From assembly GCA_943787265.1 (NCBI GenBank), contig CALSLT010000003.1, forward strand, positions 248,001 to 312,000: a DNA stretch of 64,000 nucleotides. The letters are read 5' to 3'. The notes below the pieces were generated by a model that saw only the letters and a program-made list of their open reading frames with translations, did no database searches and was not told the DNA's origin. The DNA comes from an uncultured Planctomycetaceae bacterium. GTDB taxonomy: Bacteria; Planctomycetota; Planctomycetia; Planctomycetales; Planctomycetaceae. Made by a program: the position numbers and the translations under genes. Positions 37,994-46,282 of this stretch are shown here, in pieces (position 1 is the first letter of the stretch; each line of letters starts with the position of its first letter).

Positions 37994-38046
37994 TCTGCTT
38001 CATCAGGTTGATGACTGCGTCTTGGATCAACTCCACCGAATCCTTC

Positions 38047-38253
38047 TCAGAAACCTCCACGAGTCACTTTCTCGATATTCGAGCGTGCTCGCATCAGCAT
38101 GATCACGCTTCGAGAAATATCTTCCAGTTCGTCCGCGTGAAGGGCATCGACATTTCTCTGCTCCAGCTCGTCAGCGAGAATTCGAAACGACATCGCAATG
38201 TTGTCTAGTGTGTGTGATTGATCACGGAGTTCATCTGGAGTCGTTCGGGTCAT
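38047..38253 (-). CDS. Small hypothetical protein
   Basis: 68 residues opening MTRTTPDELRDQSHTLDNIA, mostly helical with a central acidic helix (ALHADELEDISRSVIMLMRA). No ribosome-binding site stands out and no family is recognised. It lies about 50 bp after the peroxidase end on the opposite strand. It may be genuine or a chance frame. Confidence 0.35.
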   Translation of the reverse strand: MTRTTPDELRDQSHTLDNIAMSFRILADELEQRNVDALHADELEDISRSVIMLMRARSNIEKVTRGGF

Positions 38254-38266
38254 TGAGTTTTACCGG

Positions 38267-38521
38267 TCAGTAAGCAGGGGCTATCACCAATCCTGAGTTC
38301 CCAGCACCTTCGCACAGCACGAAGATCGGAGCAACACAAAACGCGAAGCCGCTTATGAAATCGAACGTCGTACCTGGATGCCCCGTTCTTCGAGCTTCCA
38401 GGTCAGCGGCTTCATTGATCGATCGTCGCCAAATGTGCCACGGAAACGGCAAGCTATATCGGATAGTCGTCTGATGAATGTTCGAGGCAGGACTGCCCGG
38501 ATCGAAAGCCTGCCGCAGCAT
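38267..38521 (-). CDS. Doubtful 84-residue ORF beside the isochorismatase fragment
   Basis: The frame starts MLRQAFDPGSPASNIHQTTI, directly overlapping the stop of the N-terminal isochorismatase-like fragment. Middle: PWHIWRRSINEAADLEARRT. It has no recognisable domain or ribosome-binding site and may be remnant or noise; I list it only as the contents of this stretch. Confidence 0.25.
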   Translation of the reverse strand: MLRQAFDPGSPASNIHQTTIRYSLPFPWHIWRRSINEAADLEARRTGHPGTTFDFISGFAFCVAPIFVLCEGAGNSGLVIAPAY

Positions 38522-38631
38522 TAATCCATTGCCTTAAAGATCTGTTCCAGGTGACCTGCCGGATAAGTGATGGGCAGTGCTCCACTGAAGTCTTCGTTCT
38601 GAACGTCGAGGACCGGCAATGCTCGGCTCAT
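38521..38631 (-). pseudogene. N-terminal fragment of an isochorismatase-family gene (second copy)
   Basis: 36 codons from ATG 38629-38631 read [20 protein letters not shown] and continue [16 protein letters not shown], then TAA. About 30 of 36 residues agree with the first residues of the pseudogene at 33559-34110. It is a diverged duplicate stub. Key residues remain partly (DVQN) but the rest of the gene is missing. Confidence 0.7.
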
Positions 38632-38681
38632 CGGATAGCTCTTTCAGTTGAAGCGGAGTTATAGAAGTCTTGGCGAGGACG

Positions 38682-40354
38682 CTACTCCATCAGGATCTTG
38701 GCGATAACGATTGTCAGGTCATCTTCCGGGCTTGTTGATCCACGGAACCGGTCGACTTCGTTGATCAGCTCGTCTGCAATTTCATCAGGAGACCTGTGTC
38801 GCAGCTTGACCAGCGTCTCGGCAACTTGTCTTTCTCCAAACATTTCCCGATTCTCGTTGTGTGACTCTGAGAATCCGTCGGTGAGAACGACCAGCATTGC
38901 TTCGGCAACGAGTTGCACGCTCTTGCCCTGATCAAATTCTGCGTCGTCAACAACGCCCATAGGCAAGCCACAGGCCGGTAGCTCGGTGACTTCACCGTCG
39001 GGACTGATAAAAAGAGCTGTATGACCAGCCGAACTCCAATTGACGTTGCCAGTCGATGGATCGCAGATTGCAAGAAACAGCGTGATAAATCGGCTGCGAC
39101 CAGTATCTTCACAGAGACCACGATTCACGGCCTCAAGCAGTTCTGCGGCGTTGGAGTGGTAGTCCTTCAGGCTGCGAAGTCGACTACGAGCACTTGACGT
39201 GATCAAGGCAGGTCCGACGCCGTGCCCAGCAACGTCCCCCACGACAATCGCCAGTTGCCCATCCTCCATCAGAAACATGTCGTAGAAGTCACCTGCCGCA
39301 CCAACGCTGGGGACGCATCTTGCGGCAAGTTCGAATCCTTCGAAGTCCGGGGTGATCTTTGGGAGAAATTCTTTCTGGATTTGAGAGGCCAATTCCAATT
39401 CCAAATTCGCGTTCCCGGCGGCGTTGCTTTTCAATTCCAAGCTTTGTGGCTGATTTCAATCGCTCTGATAGAGCCGCAGAGACTGACAGTCCCGACACTA
39501 CGGTCACGGCCATGTAAAGCTGAAGTGACAGCAGAGAAACGTTGATGTCTGACGATTGAAATGGGCCATTACCTTTTGACGTTCCGTAGATTGCTCCTGC
39601 AGAAATCGCCAGTCCGGTAATCGCCACGACGAGCTGATTGCCTCGTACTGCAGCCCAGAGCAGAACACCAATCGGAAGAGCGAACAGGGACACGTCGCTG
39701 ACGTCAGTAAAAACGAGCAGTGACAGCAAGAGTCCCAGCAAGACCATTAACAAGAATTCAATAGATTCTCGTGTGTTCTTGCAGAGTCCAGGAGCGATTC
39801 GCCACGTCAACAGTACAGGGGCAAACGTGATAATCCCCACCGCATCCCCGAGGTACCACGTGAGCCAGGTGTAGGAAAAATCTTCCCAACCTATGATCTG
39901 TCCTGTGCAAAGAGCTAGGACGCCGAACGAAGCACTGGCAAGACAGGCAACACTCTGACTGGCAACAAAACAGTAGACTGCCCGAATGGAATCTAATCGC
40001 TCTCCAGAAGGTTCGCAGCGACGAAACAGCCAAGCTCCGCCATACGCTTGAAGCGACATCGCCAGGGCCAATAGCGAGACCAGTTACTATGGTTCGCAAC
40101 GCGTCTCCAGCAGTGCTCAGTCGAGAAATGCCCACGTGTTTGCGAGGAAAGTTGCCGAGCCATAGCCCAACCCATCCATACCGGGTTCGGCGTAGGGCTA
40201 CGAAGAATGCAAATCCGGATGCAGGCCAGATCGGTGTCACATTTCCGGGTTCAACGGCCAGACACTGTCCGATCCTCGCAAGAAGAAAATATAGGGCAGC
40301 GACACCGATGATTCGCGTAATGTCTTTGAAGATGTGAGTTTCTGGCCCAGCCAC
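38682..40354 (-). pseudogene. MASE1 membrane-sensor / PP2C (RsbU/SpoIIE-type) phosphatase, frameshifted
   Basis: The reading starts near GTG 40354. ARIGQCLAVEPGNVTPIWPA is a MASE1 opening. An extra base near 40067 shifts to ALAMSLQAYGGAWLFRRCEP and several membrane segments (GDAVGIITFAPVLLTW, FLLMVLLGLLLSLLVF). A second extra base near 39404 shifts to ELELASQIQKEFLPKITPDF and a complete PP2C/SpoIIE domain: ARCVPSVGAAGDFYDMF, VVGDVAGHGVGPALITSS, WSSAGHTALF, LVVLTDGFSES and SPEDDLTIVIAK. About 550 residues if repaired. Such proteins dephosphorylate anti-anti-sigma factors in response to a membrane signal. The phosphatase part alone (38682-39440) is open. Confidence 0.75.
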
Positions 40355-40625
40355 AGCATGTTTCCAAGGATGTGTCGATCAATTCAGATCTGCATGTTAC
40401 GAGGTTCCTAAATAAGATTGATATAAACAAATGGGCTGCGAAGGCTTCTTTCTCCGGGGGCAGATTCATCGCGGCATTACTGCATGAGAAACACGAAGCT
40501 GGGGGCGAACCTGCTCCTTATTTATGCGTAGAGCTTCACATGACGGGCGATGAACTTCTTGGGCAATCACTTTTCAAGGCTCTGTTTCAGCCGAAGTTCA
40601 CCGACGATTCCTCGAATTCGTCGTA

Positions 40626-40661
40626 CAAAAAACGGGCACCCGATTTCTCAGATGCCCGTTT
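40626..40661 (-). terminator. Rho-independent terminator for the TRASH/YHS-like gene
   Basis: On the minus strand AAACGGGCA and TGCCCGTTT pair around a 14-base loop, followed by a run of T. It lies 30 bp beyond the stop of the gene at 40691. Confidence 0.75.
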
Positions 40662-40690
40662 CGATTTCACGATCGCTTGTCGATCAAGAT

Positions 40691-41158
40691 TTACTTCTTG
40701 CTCTTCTTCTTGACTTCAAAGCCTTTGTCGAATGCCTTGTCGGCGAAGACGAGTGCGAGCTGATCGTCGCCTTTTGCATCTTTGACTTTGCCTTGGCACT
40801 TGCCACAGCAGAAGGCAACTGAGACACCGCTCACTTTAACGGTCTTGCTTGAGTCAACACCGCCACCAGACAACGGGCATTTGACCTGCTTTGCCTGTTT
40901 CGTCTGGAAGAGCTGGTGGTTGGCTTTCGTTGCAAACTTCGATGAATCCTTTTCGAATTTTGCCTTGCAGTTGTTACAGCAGACGTACGCCGTGGCTTTC
41001 CGATAAGAGACTGAAACCGCCTTGGCGATTTCGATCTCTTTGTCGGCGACAACACATTTGACCTTGGTGACCTTCTTCGTCTTTTCTTCAGCCTGAGTAT
41101 TTGTCAGAGCTAGGACCAAAGCGAGGCAGGCACCGCTAAGCAGCATGATATTCTTCAT
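40691..41158 (-). CDS. Exported double TRASH/YHS-like Cys-rich protein (possible metal binder)
   Basis: 155 residues with a signal peptide (MLLSGACLALVLALTNTQAE) and AAGGAAC nine bases before the ATG. Two similar halves follow, each with a single Cys, then a Cys cluster: KVKCVVADKEIEIAKAVSVS with AYVCCNNCKAKFEKDSSKF, and QVKCPLSGGGVDSSKTVKVS with AFCCGKCQGKVKDA. This C-x(n)-CCxxC layout resembles TRASH/YHS metal-binding domains. A periplasmic heavy-metal (for example copper) role is inference. The next gene upstream, also exported and Cys-rich, supports it. Confidence 0.65.
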   Translation of the reverse strand: MKNIMLLSGACLALVLALTNTQAEEKTKKVTKVKCVVADKEIEIAKAVSVSYRKATAYVCCNNCKAKFEKDSSKFATKANHQLFQTKQAKQVKCPLSGGGVDSSKTVKVSGVSVAFCCGKCQGKVKDAKGDDQLALVFADKAFDKGFEVKKKSKK

Positions 41159-41288
41159 TGTGTAGTTCCTTTGAACTCGATTGAATTTGAGAGTCGTCCA
41201 CGCAAAGCAAGCATGACGAGCTACGGCTTCAGTCCTGATTCAAAATCGAAGGACGAGCACTGAGAAAGCTCGATCACGCACTGCGGAC

Positions 41289-41729
41289 TTAATTCAACCA
41301 GACACAATGGATCGCATGCAGACGAAGTCCGGGGGGCCGATCTGTAAATGCGACCTTCAGCGGAGAAGGGGCAAGCGGACTGGCAACTGAAAACACTGAG
41401 TCCTGAGCCGCAAGAATCGACTCGAAGTTCAGTTGCCGTTTCTGGTCAGTTACCGGTCGATCACTTGGGTTCTTTTTGCAGTGGCAGGTGCATCGCTCAA
41501 GAGATGACTGACTCGACTTGGCTTTTGCAGCAGCACAGTGTTTGCAACCAGTTGACTCAGCTTTTGTCGGAGTGCGTGAGCAGCATGACTTCGATTGAGC
41601 GTCCGACTCATCGACTGGTGCCGAGCAACAGGATTCCTGTCCTGCCTGGCAGCACGATCCACTCGCCGACAACTGCAAAGGCAGCGTCAGGGCCAGCAAG
41701 ATTGCGATTGGAATTCGACATCGAAACAT
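41289..41729 (-). CDS. Exported Cys-rich protein
   Basis: 146 residues. A leader (IPIAILLALTLPLQLSASGS) precedes a Cys-dense stretch: SCCQAGQESCCSAP, SKSCCSRTPTKAESTGCKHC and LERCTCHCKKNPSDRP. The last 60 residues are without Cys. No family recognised. The Cys pairs and His suggest metal binding. It lies 130 bp upstream of the TRASH/YHS-like gene on the same strand and may be co-regulated. Confidence 0.6.
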   Translation of the reverse strand: MFRCRIPIAILLALTLPLQLSASGSCCQAGQESCCSAPVDESDAQSKSCCSRTPTKAESTGCKHCAAAKAKSSQSSLERCTCHCKKNPSDRPVTDQKRQLNFESILAAQDSVFSVASPLAPSPLKVAFTDRPPGLRLHAIHCVWLN

Positions 41730-42057
41730 CAGGAGATCCTGCGTCGGTCAATGACTCAGAAATCAGAGTACCGCAGTCGTTCTGTACGATGCAAGAGCGG
41801 TGGATGGAGGTTGAATTCGGGCATTTGTTTTAAGTGTAGACGGCTGTTGCTCGGGGGCAGTTTCGATCTACTCGATATCAGATTGAATGGAAGTCGGTTG
41901 GGCTATGGCGGGATCTGGGCTGGGATTGATGAGAATTATATTGTGGTGGTGATTTGAGCGTGTCGGATTCAGCCTGGAATGTCGGATTTTGTGTCGGATT
42001 TCAAAAACTCGAAAATCGTAAGTGGTTTCAAGGAAACAACTTAGCAAATGTGGGCTG
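41730..42057. other. Right end of island: arm-site region, no gene
   Basis: No credible ORF. Contains three TGTCGG motifs at 41961, 41980 and 41992 and ends at attR. Confidence 0.6.
41961..42003 (+). repeat. TGTCGG repeat cluster, right (probable integrase arm sites)
   Basis: TGTCGGATT occurs at 41961, 41980 and 41992, the last two 12 bases apart and in the same orientation as those at the left end. Same motif, same spacing and att proximity make a recombinase-binding role likely. Confidence 0.6.
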
Positions 42058-42076
42058 GAGTCCCCTATCCTCCACT
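42058..42076 (+). repeat. attR direct repeat
   Basis: GAGTCCCCTATCCTCCACT, identical to 22431-22449. To its right the sequence differs from the left-end flank and contains the likely original tRNA terminator. Confidence 0.9.
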
Positions 42077-42088
42077 AAAGAAATCAGA

Positions 42089-42121
42089 AGCCGCTGATCA
42101 AGTGCGATCGGCGGCTTTTTT
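42089..42121 (+). terminator. Terminator right of attR (ancestral tRNA-Ala terminator)
   Basis: AGCCGCTGATC pairs with GATCGGCGGCT (11 bp with one wobble) around AAGTGC, then a T run. Before integration this would have followed the tRNA directly. Confidence 0.8.
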
Positions 42122-42946
42122 CGTGCGTTTTCCGAGATCAGTGGCTGGACTCAGAAAGTTCAATCGGTTTCCGCGACTTCGGGGCGGAATACGGCAAGTA
42201 GCTGTGGGTAAAGCACTTACCGAGTTCTACTGTCCATTATCTTCACTCACGGTGCATTGAAGTGCGAATCCCAATCGGGGAGGGTCTCAATTGTGGCGCG
42301 GCTTTGCATCCGCGTGTAATGCCCGTTGGTGCATCGACCGCCTGCAGTTTCGAGCTTTCGTATGGTGCGTGGGATGGACCACCAGCCAGCTCGGAGACGA
42401 TTCGCTGCTTGTCTGCAGTTTTCCCTGATCCTGATCCGAGATTTTGCGAAGACGGCGCTGAAGCCGGCGGGCAAACATGCGCAGGTCGATGCAACCGCCG
42501 CAGGTAGAAGGCGAGTCGCTGAGGGACACAAGGGCGAACTACGAGACCTTGGCGTCTTCTGGCGCAGACCATTTTCGTCTGCGTCTTGTGCGTGAGGTGT
42601 TCACGACCTCTGCGAGTTAGCGTACTGCGAAAACGCCTCTGTCGATGCAACCGAGGTGAGTTCGAGTTGCGCGGAATTGCAGGCGGTGTGTCGACCGATG
42701 CATGCGTCGATGAGCGATATTTGCACGGGACTGTCAGACCGGTGTAGACAAGGGAAGTGCCCGAACTTGCACGGCCCGAATGCTACTGCTGAGGCTGACA
42801 GCCGGCGAATGAACAACCCGCAATGAAATGCGTTAGGAGCATCGGCTATTGGCGTTCGAATTTTCCAAGGATCTTGTAGGCGGTGACAATACCACACCGT
42901 GCCATCTGGTCTCGTCACTTTGTCCGCATCAGTGGCGATGGTCGCT
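42122..42946. other. Gene-free chromosomal stretch right of the island
   Basis: About 825 bp. Frames on both strands are short, overlap heavily and show no ribosome-binding site or familiar motif. I see no gene or repeat. Confidence 0.5.
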
Positions 42947-43210
42947 CTAGTTGTTGGGTGCATGGATCGATGTGCCCTGTGAATTCGTCGGCAGCATGGA
43001 TTTGTTGGACTCCAGGGGATAATTCCACGCCGCCAGCGCCTCGGCAACTTCATCGAGCCATTGCGTCACGGGTTTGTATTCGGGCGACTGACCCATGGTC
43101 GGGCAAATGCCGCCGCCCCCGGAGTGTTCATTCCATGAATACATGATCACAGTCTGCGCCTCGCAGTCCTCGGGGTGAGTTGCCACGAAATCCAGAACGG
43201 CTTTGACTCG
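42947..43210 (-). pseudogene. C-terminal fragment of a glycosidase-like protein, cut by IS256
   Basis: The minus frame enters exactly at the IS256 left end and reads RVKAVLDFVATHPEDCEAQT, VIMYSWNEHSGGGGICPTMG and QWLDEVAEALAAW, then stops at 42947. SWNEHSGGG resembles the ends of planctomycete TIM-barrel glycosidase-like proteins. All upstream coding sequence is missing; the other side of the IS holds an unrelated gene. Confidence 0.6.
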
Positions 43211-44661
43211 GAACTATTGTCAATTGTCGTGGCCTGAGGCTGAGTCAGGCGGCGTTTTCCTGCAGGGTTCCGTCGACGAAAAGTTGTCCCTGGATGACGA
43301 GTGTGATTTGTTCGTAGCCTCTGAGTCTTCTCCATTTCTTTGAGGCGGATTCGGCCAGCTTGAACATCATGGCCAGACTGGTTCGGCGTGTGCCGCTGCC
43401 TTTGGTTCGGCGGTGTCTCAGACGGATGGTGGCAAAGGTCGATTCAATTGGATTGGTCGTTCTCAGGTGAGCCCAGTGCTCGGCGGGGAAGTCGTAGAAG
43501 GTCAGCAGTACCTCGCGATCTTTGCTGAGTGATTCGCAGGATTTCGGATACTTCGCTTTGTATTTTTCCACGAAGTGATCGAAGGCGTTGTTGGCCGCTT
43601 CACGAGTTTCGGCCTGCCAGATGTCGTGCAGGTCTGATTTCGCTTTGGGCTGCACACTCTTCGGCAGGTTGTTGAGCACGTTGGCTGTTTTGTGAACCCA
43701 GCAGCGTTGCTCACGCATCTCAGGAAAAACCTTTCGGGCGGCGGCCCAGAAGCCGAGTGCTCCATCGGCGACTGCCACTTTCGGAGTCATCGCCAGCCCG
43801 CGATGCTTCAGGCCGAGCAGCAGTTCGCTCCAGCTTTGTTCGCTTTCGCGGTATCCGTCGAGGATCGCGATCAACTCTTTGCGACCATCTGCGGTGGCAC
43901 CGATCAGCACGAGAATGCACTGTTTTTTATTGGCATCGTCTTCCAGTCGGACGTTGACGTGGATACCGTCGGCCCACACATAGACGTACTGCTGCTGAGA
44001 CAAATCGCGTTTGGACCACTCTTCGTATTCGTCGGACCATTGTTCTTTGAGTCTGACAACGACGTTAGCACTGAGTCCTTTGGCTCGCTCTCCAACAAGT
44101 GCCTGCAGGGCTTCAGAAAAATCGCCGGTGGAAATTCCTTTCAGGTACAGCCACGGAATCAGCTCTTCGATCGAGTTCGTTCTTTTCAGATACGGGGGCA
44201 GCACCTGCGGCGAAAAACGGACTCGATCGGCCGCCTCGGGAGATCTGTCACGAACTCGCGGCTGACGCACCGGAAGCGTGCCAGCTGCCGTTAAAATTTC
44301 CCGCTCGGGCAGTGATCCATTGCGAACAACCAGGCGACGGCCCTGCTCATCTCGGCGACCAGAATGCTCTGCCAGAAAATCATCGACTTCGGCATCAATC
44401 GCCGCCTGCAGCATCCGTCTGGCTCCCTCGCGAAGCAACTCATCCAAAGGACTGCGGCTCTCGAAATTCGCTCGAAACTTCAACACCTCCGGCGAGGGAA
44501 TCCCGTCCTCTGAATCCCTGGCTGGAATTTGATCAACATCTCTCGTAGCGTTTCTCATGGCGTATCCTTGTGCCCATTGTGGGCGGCTGAAGAGTCAATT
44601 CCCTCAGCAGGATACGCCACCTTTCTTCAATCTCTCACGCCACGACTTCTGACAGTAACTC
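43211..44661 (-). mobile_element. IS256-family insertion sequence
   Basis: The left end GAACTATTGTCAATTGTCGT and the reverse complement of the right end (GAGTTACTGTCAGAAGTCGT, 44642-44661) are similar inverted repeats. They bracket one mutator-type transposase. No 8-9 bp target duplication is visible, and both flanks are gene fragments, so adjacent DNA was probably lost or rearranged. The left end has a further 40-bp match in inverted orientation at 45339-45378. Confidence 0.8.
43245..44558 (-). CDS. IS256-family (mutator-type) transposase
   Basis: 437 residues, intact. Signatures: LLREGARRMLQAAIDAEVDD near the N-terminus, KEQWSDEYEEWSKRDL, then the DDE core with YVWADGIHVNVR, VAVADGALGFWAAARKVFP and QRCWVHKTANVLNNLP, ending TTNPIESTFATIRLRHRRTK. 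It works alone in copy or cut-and-paste transposition. Length is typical. Confidence 0.92.
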   Translation of the reverse strand: MRNATRDVDQIPARDSEDGIPSPEVLKFRANFESRSPLDELLREGARRMLQAAIDAEVDDFLAEHSGRRDEQGRRLVVRNGSLPEREILTAAGTLPVRQPRVRDRSPEAADRVRFSPQVLPPYLKRTNSIEELIPWLYLKGISTGDFSEALQALVGERAKGLSANVVVRLKEQWSDEYEEWSKRDLSQQQYVYVWADGIHVNVRLEDDANKKQCILVLIGATADGRKELIAILDGYRESEQSWSELLLGLKHRGLAMTPKVAVADGALGFWAAARKVFPEMREQRCWVHKTANVLNNLPKSVQPKAKSDLHDIWQAETREAANNAFDHFVEKYKAKYPKSCESLSKDREVLLTFYDFPAEHWAHLRTTNPIESTFATIRLRHRRTKGSGTRRTSLAMMFKLAESASKKWRRLRGYEQITLVIQGQLFVDGTLQENAA

Positions 44662-45177
44662 ACACAAAACTCAACAGAAGGCATTGAAACTTGGTTGCGA
44701 TCAACTCAGTTTTCGGACGACCGATACTTTACGCCGACTGGATTTGAACGTTCAGTCACTCTCTATCAAACGCCACTGGATTTATCTTTCGTTCAAACGG
44801 CCATTGACGGCACGTCTCGACACGCTTCGTTCCCTGTCAGCAAGAGCGGCTCGCGATACCAAACACTGATCGATGTCATACAAGTTGTGACGGATGACGA
44901 GCAGGCGTATTGGTTCTATGTGACCGATCCTGACAATGCACTGTCGCTGCTCTCCTGGGTTCGAATCTGCAACTATGAGTACGCGGTCGAATACCATCTC
45001 AGTTCATTCGAGACATCACCCACACCTGAAGGCGGCGTTGCAAGACTTGGTCTGATTGGTGCTGGTACGCAATGGATGCTGTTGCACGAACACAATCCGT
45101 GTAACGATTTCAAAATCGAATTCCACGGTTCGGTTGCCATGTGTCGTGCCGTTACAGAGCTGTTGCATGGAGAATGA
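44662..45177 (+). pseudogene. Unknown protein, N-terminus cut by IS256
   Basis: The frame is open from the IS256 boundary without an ATG; it reads GIETWLRSTQFSDDRYFTPT, SGSRYQTLIDVIQVVTDDEQ and AYWFYVTDPDNALSLLSWVR, and stops at 45175-45177. About 170 residues remain. I do not recognise the family. The stop overlaps the next ATG (ATGA), so it was in an operon with the TPR-like ORF. Confidence 0.5.
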
Positions 45178-45344
45178 TGACAGGAACGAGAGACGCGGCT
45201 CGAATCGACTTCAATGAGGCGATCCGTCTCGATTCGAAGACTCGGGAGTTCTATTTGCATCGAGGTCTTTGCCTTCGTGCTCTTGGCAGGGAAGAGGATG
45301 CAAAGAAGGATTATGAAGAACTATTGTCAATTGTCGTGGCCTGA
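45174..45344 (+). CDS. Short TPR-like protein
   Basis: 56 residues from ATG 45174, coupled to the previous gene. The text DFNEAIRLDSKTREFYLHRG and CLRALGREEDAKKDYEELL is a tetratricopeptide-type helix pair. The final codons (SIVVA and stop) fall inside the 61-bp palindrome at 45318-45378, so the original C-terminus may have been replaced. Confidence 0.5.
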   Translation: MMTGTRDAARIDFNEAIRLDSKTREFYLHRGLCLRALGREEDAKKDYEELLSIVVA

Positions 45345-45378
45345 CTCAGCCTCAGGCCACGACAATTGACAATAGTTC
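45318..45378. repeat. 61-bp near-perfect palindrome matching the IS256 left end
   Basis: Two perfect 27-base arms, the first starting GAACTATTGTCAATTGTCGT, flank a 7-base centre CTCAGCC. Bases 45339-45378, read as reverse complement, are identical over 40 bases to 43211-43250, the outer left end of the IS256 element. It looks like a minimal hairpin element (MITE-like) or the joined ends of two IS copies. With the IS left end it brackets a 2.17-kb block holding the IS and two ORFs. Confidence 0.75.
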
Positions 45379-45731
45379 GGACCCCATATCAAGTCATTCA
45401 TTGGCAGGATACCCGGAAAGAAAAGTGTGTGTGGGAACGGACATTATGCGTGACGGCACAGCCTTCTCGATCTGTGCGTGTAGAACTAAGAAAGACCAGC
45501 AGGCGAGGCTACCCTCAGTGGAATAAAAACGCTCGGCACCGCCACTTTGATCTAATCAATGAAACCTTCGTCGCGTTCTTGCGAAAACGCCCCAAAATCG
45601 AAGCCAGGCCGCTTCAGTGTTAAAGACCCTTTGGTCTGCGTCAGCATGAAGGGTTCGCTCAGAATTTTGTGGAGTTATCTTCTCAGGCATCGCCTCTTGG
45701 CATGGATTGCTGAGGAATTGCCAACTGTGAT
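45379..45731. other. Gene-free stretch between palindrome and LRR fragment
   Basis: About 350 bp with only short overlapping frames and no ribosome-binding site or motif. Nothing supported. Confidence 0.5.
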
Positions 45732-46280
45732 CTACCTTGTGATTCTGCACTTGGGTAGTGCGGACTGAAGATTCTTCACACCAGCCGTGGTAACAGGGGT
45801 TCCGCCAAGATCAAGTGTCTGCAGGTCCGTCAGACCATTGAGATGCAACAGCCCAGCGTCAGTCACCTGGGTGTCATAGAGATACAGCGTTTGCAGGTTC
45901 GTCAGTCCGGAGAGATGCTCCAGTCCATCGCTAGTAACCAGTGTTGCTCTGAGATTCAGAGTCTGCAGATTCGTCAATCCGGCGAGATGCTCCAAGGCGG
46001 CACCAGTAACCTTGGTGTTGGAGAGATTCAGTGATTGCAGGTCCTTCAGTCCATTGAGATGCACCAGTCCGGCATCTGTCACCTTGGTTCTGTGGAGACG
46101 CAGCTCCTGCAGGCTCGTCAGTTCCTTGAGATGAACCAGTCCCGCGTCGGTCACCTGAGTCCCTACGAGGCTCAGTAATTGCAGCTTCTTCAGTCTCTTG
46201 AGTTGCTCCAGCCCAGAGTCAGTTACCTGATTGCTAGAAATAATCAGATCCTGCAGATTTGTCAGACCCTTGATATACAC
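45732..46280 (-). pseudogene. Leucine-rich-repeat protein, C-terminal part only
   Basis: 182 residues made of about seven 24-residue repeats of the form VTDAGLVHLKELTSLQELRL, ending QSALPKCRITR, a usual end of planctomycete LRR proteins. The frame starts with a GTG right at the IS border, without a leader, so the N-terminus was lost. LRR units usually bind proteins; no further role can be given. Confidence 0.8.
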
Positions 46281-46282
46281 TA

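Larger units (their letters stand above)
22431..42076 (+). mobile_element. Integrated genomic island (about 19.6 kb) at tRNA-Ala
   Basis: The region is bounded by a 19-bp direct repeat, GAGTCCCCTATCCTCCACT, whose left copy is the 3' end of the tRNA gene and whose right copy is at 42058-42076. A tyrosine-recombinase-like gene begins 184 bp inside the left end. Clusters of a TGTCGGATT motif lie just inside both ends (22552-22595 and 41961-42000), as expected for integrase arm sites. Inside are a regulatory/replication-like module, two IS elements and mixed cargo. Several island genes, including the recombinase, are frameshifted, so the element is probably no longer mobile by itself. Confidence 0.85.

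Noticed and set aside
42243..43053. Several overlapping frames right of attR
   Set aside because: They overlap each other on both strands, are Arg/Ser-rich and have no start signals; judged non-coding.
45366..45768. Short frames on both strands after the palindrome
   Set aside because: Lacking ribosome-binding sites and any family resemblance; part starts inside the palindrome.
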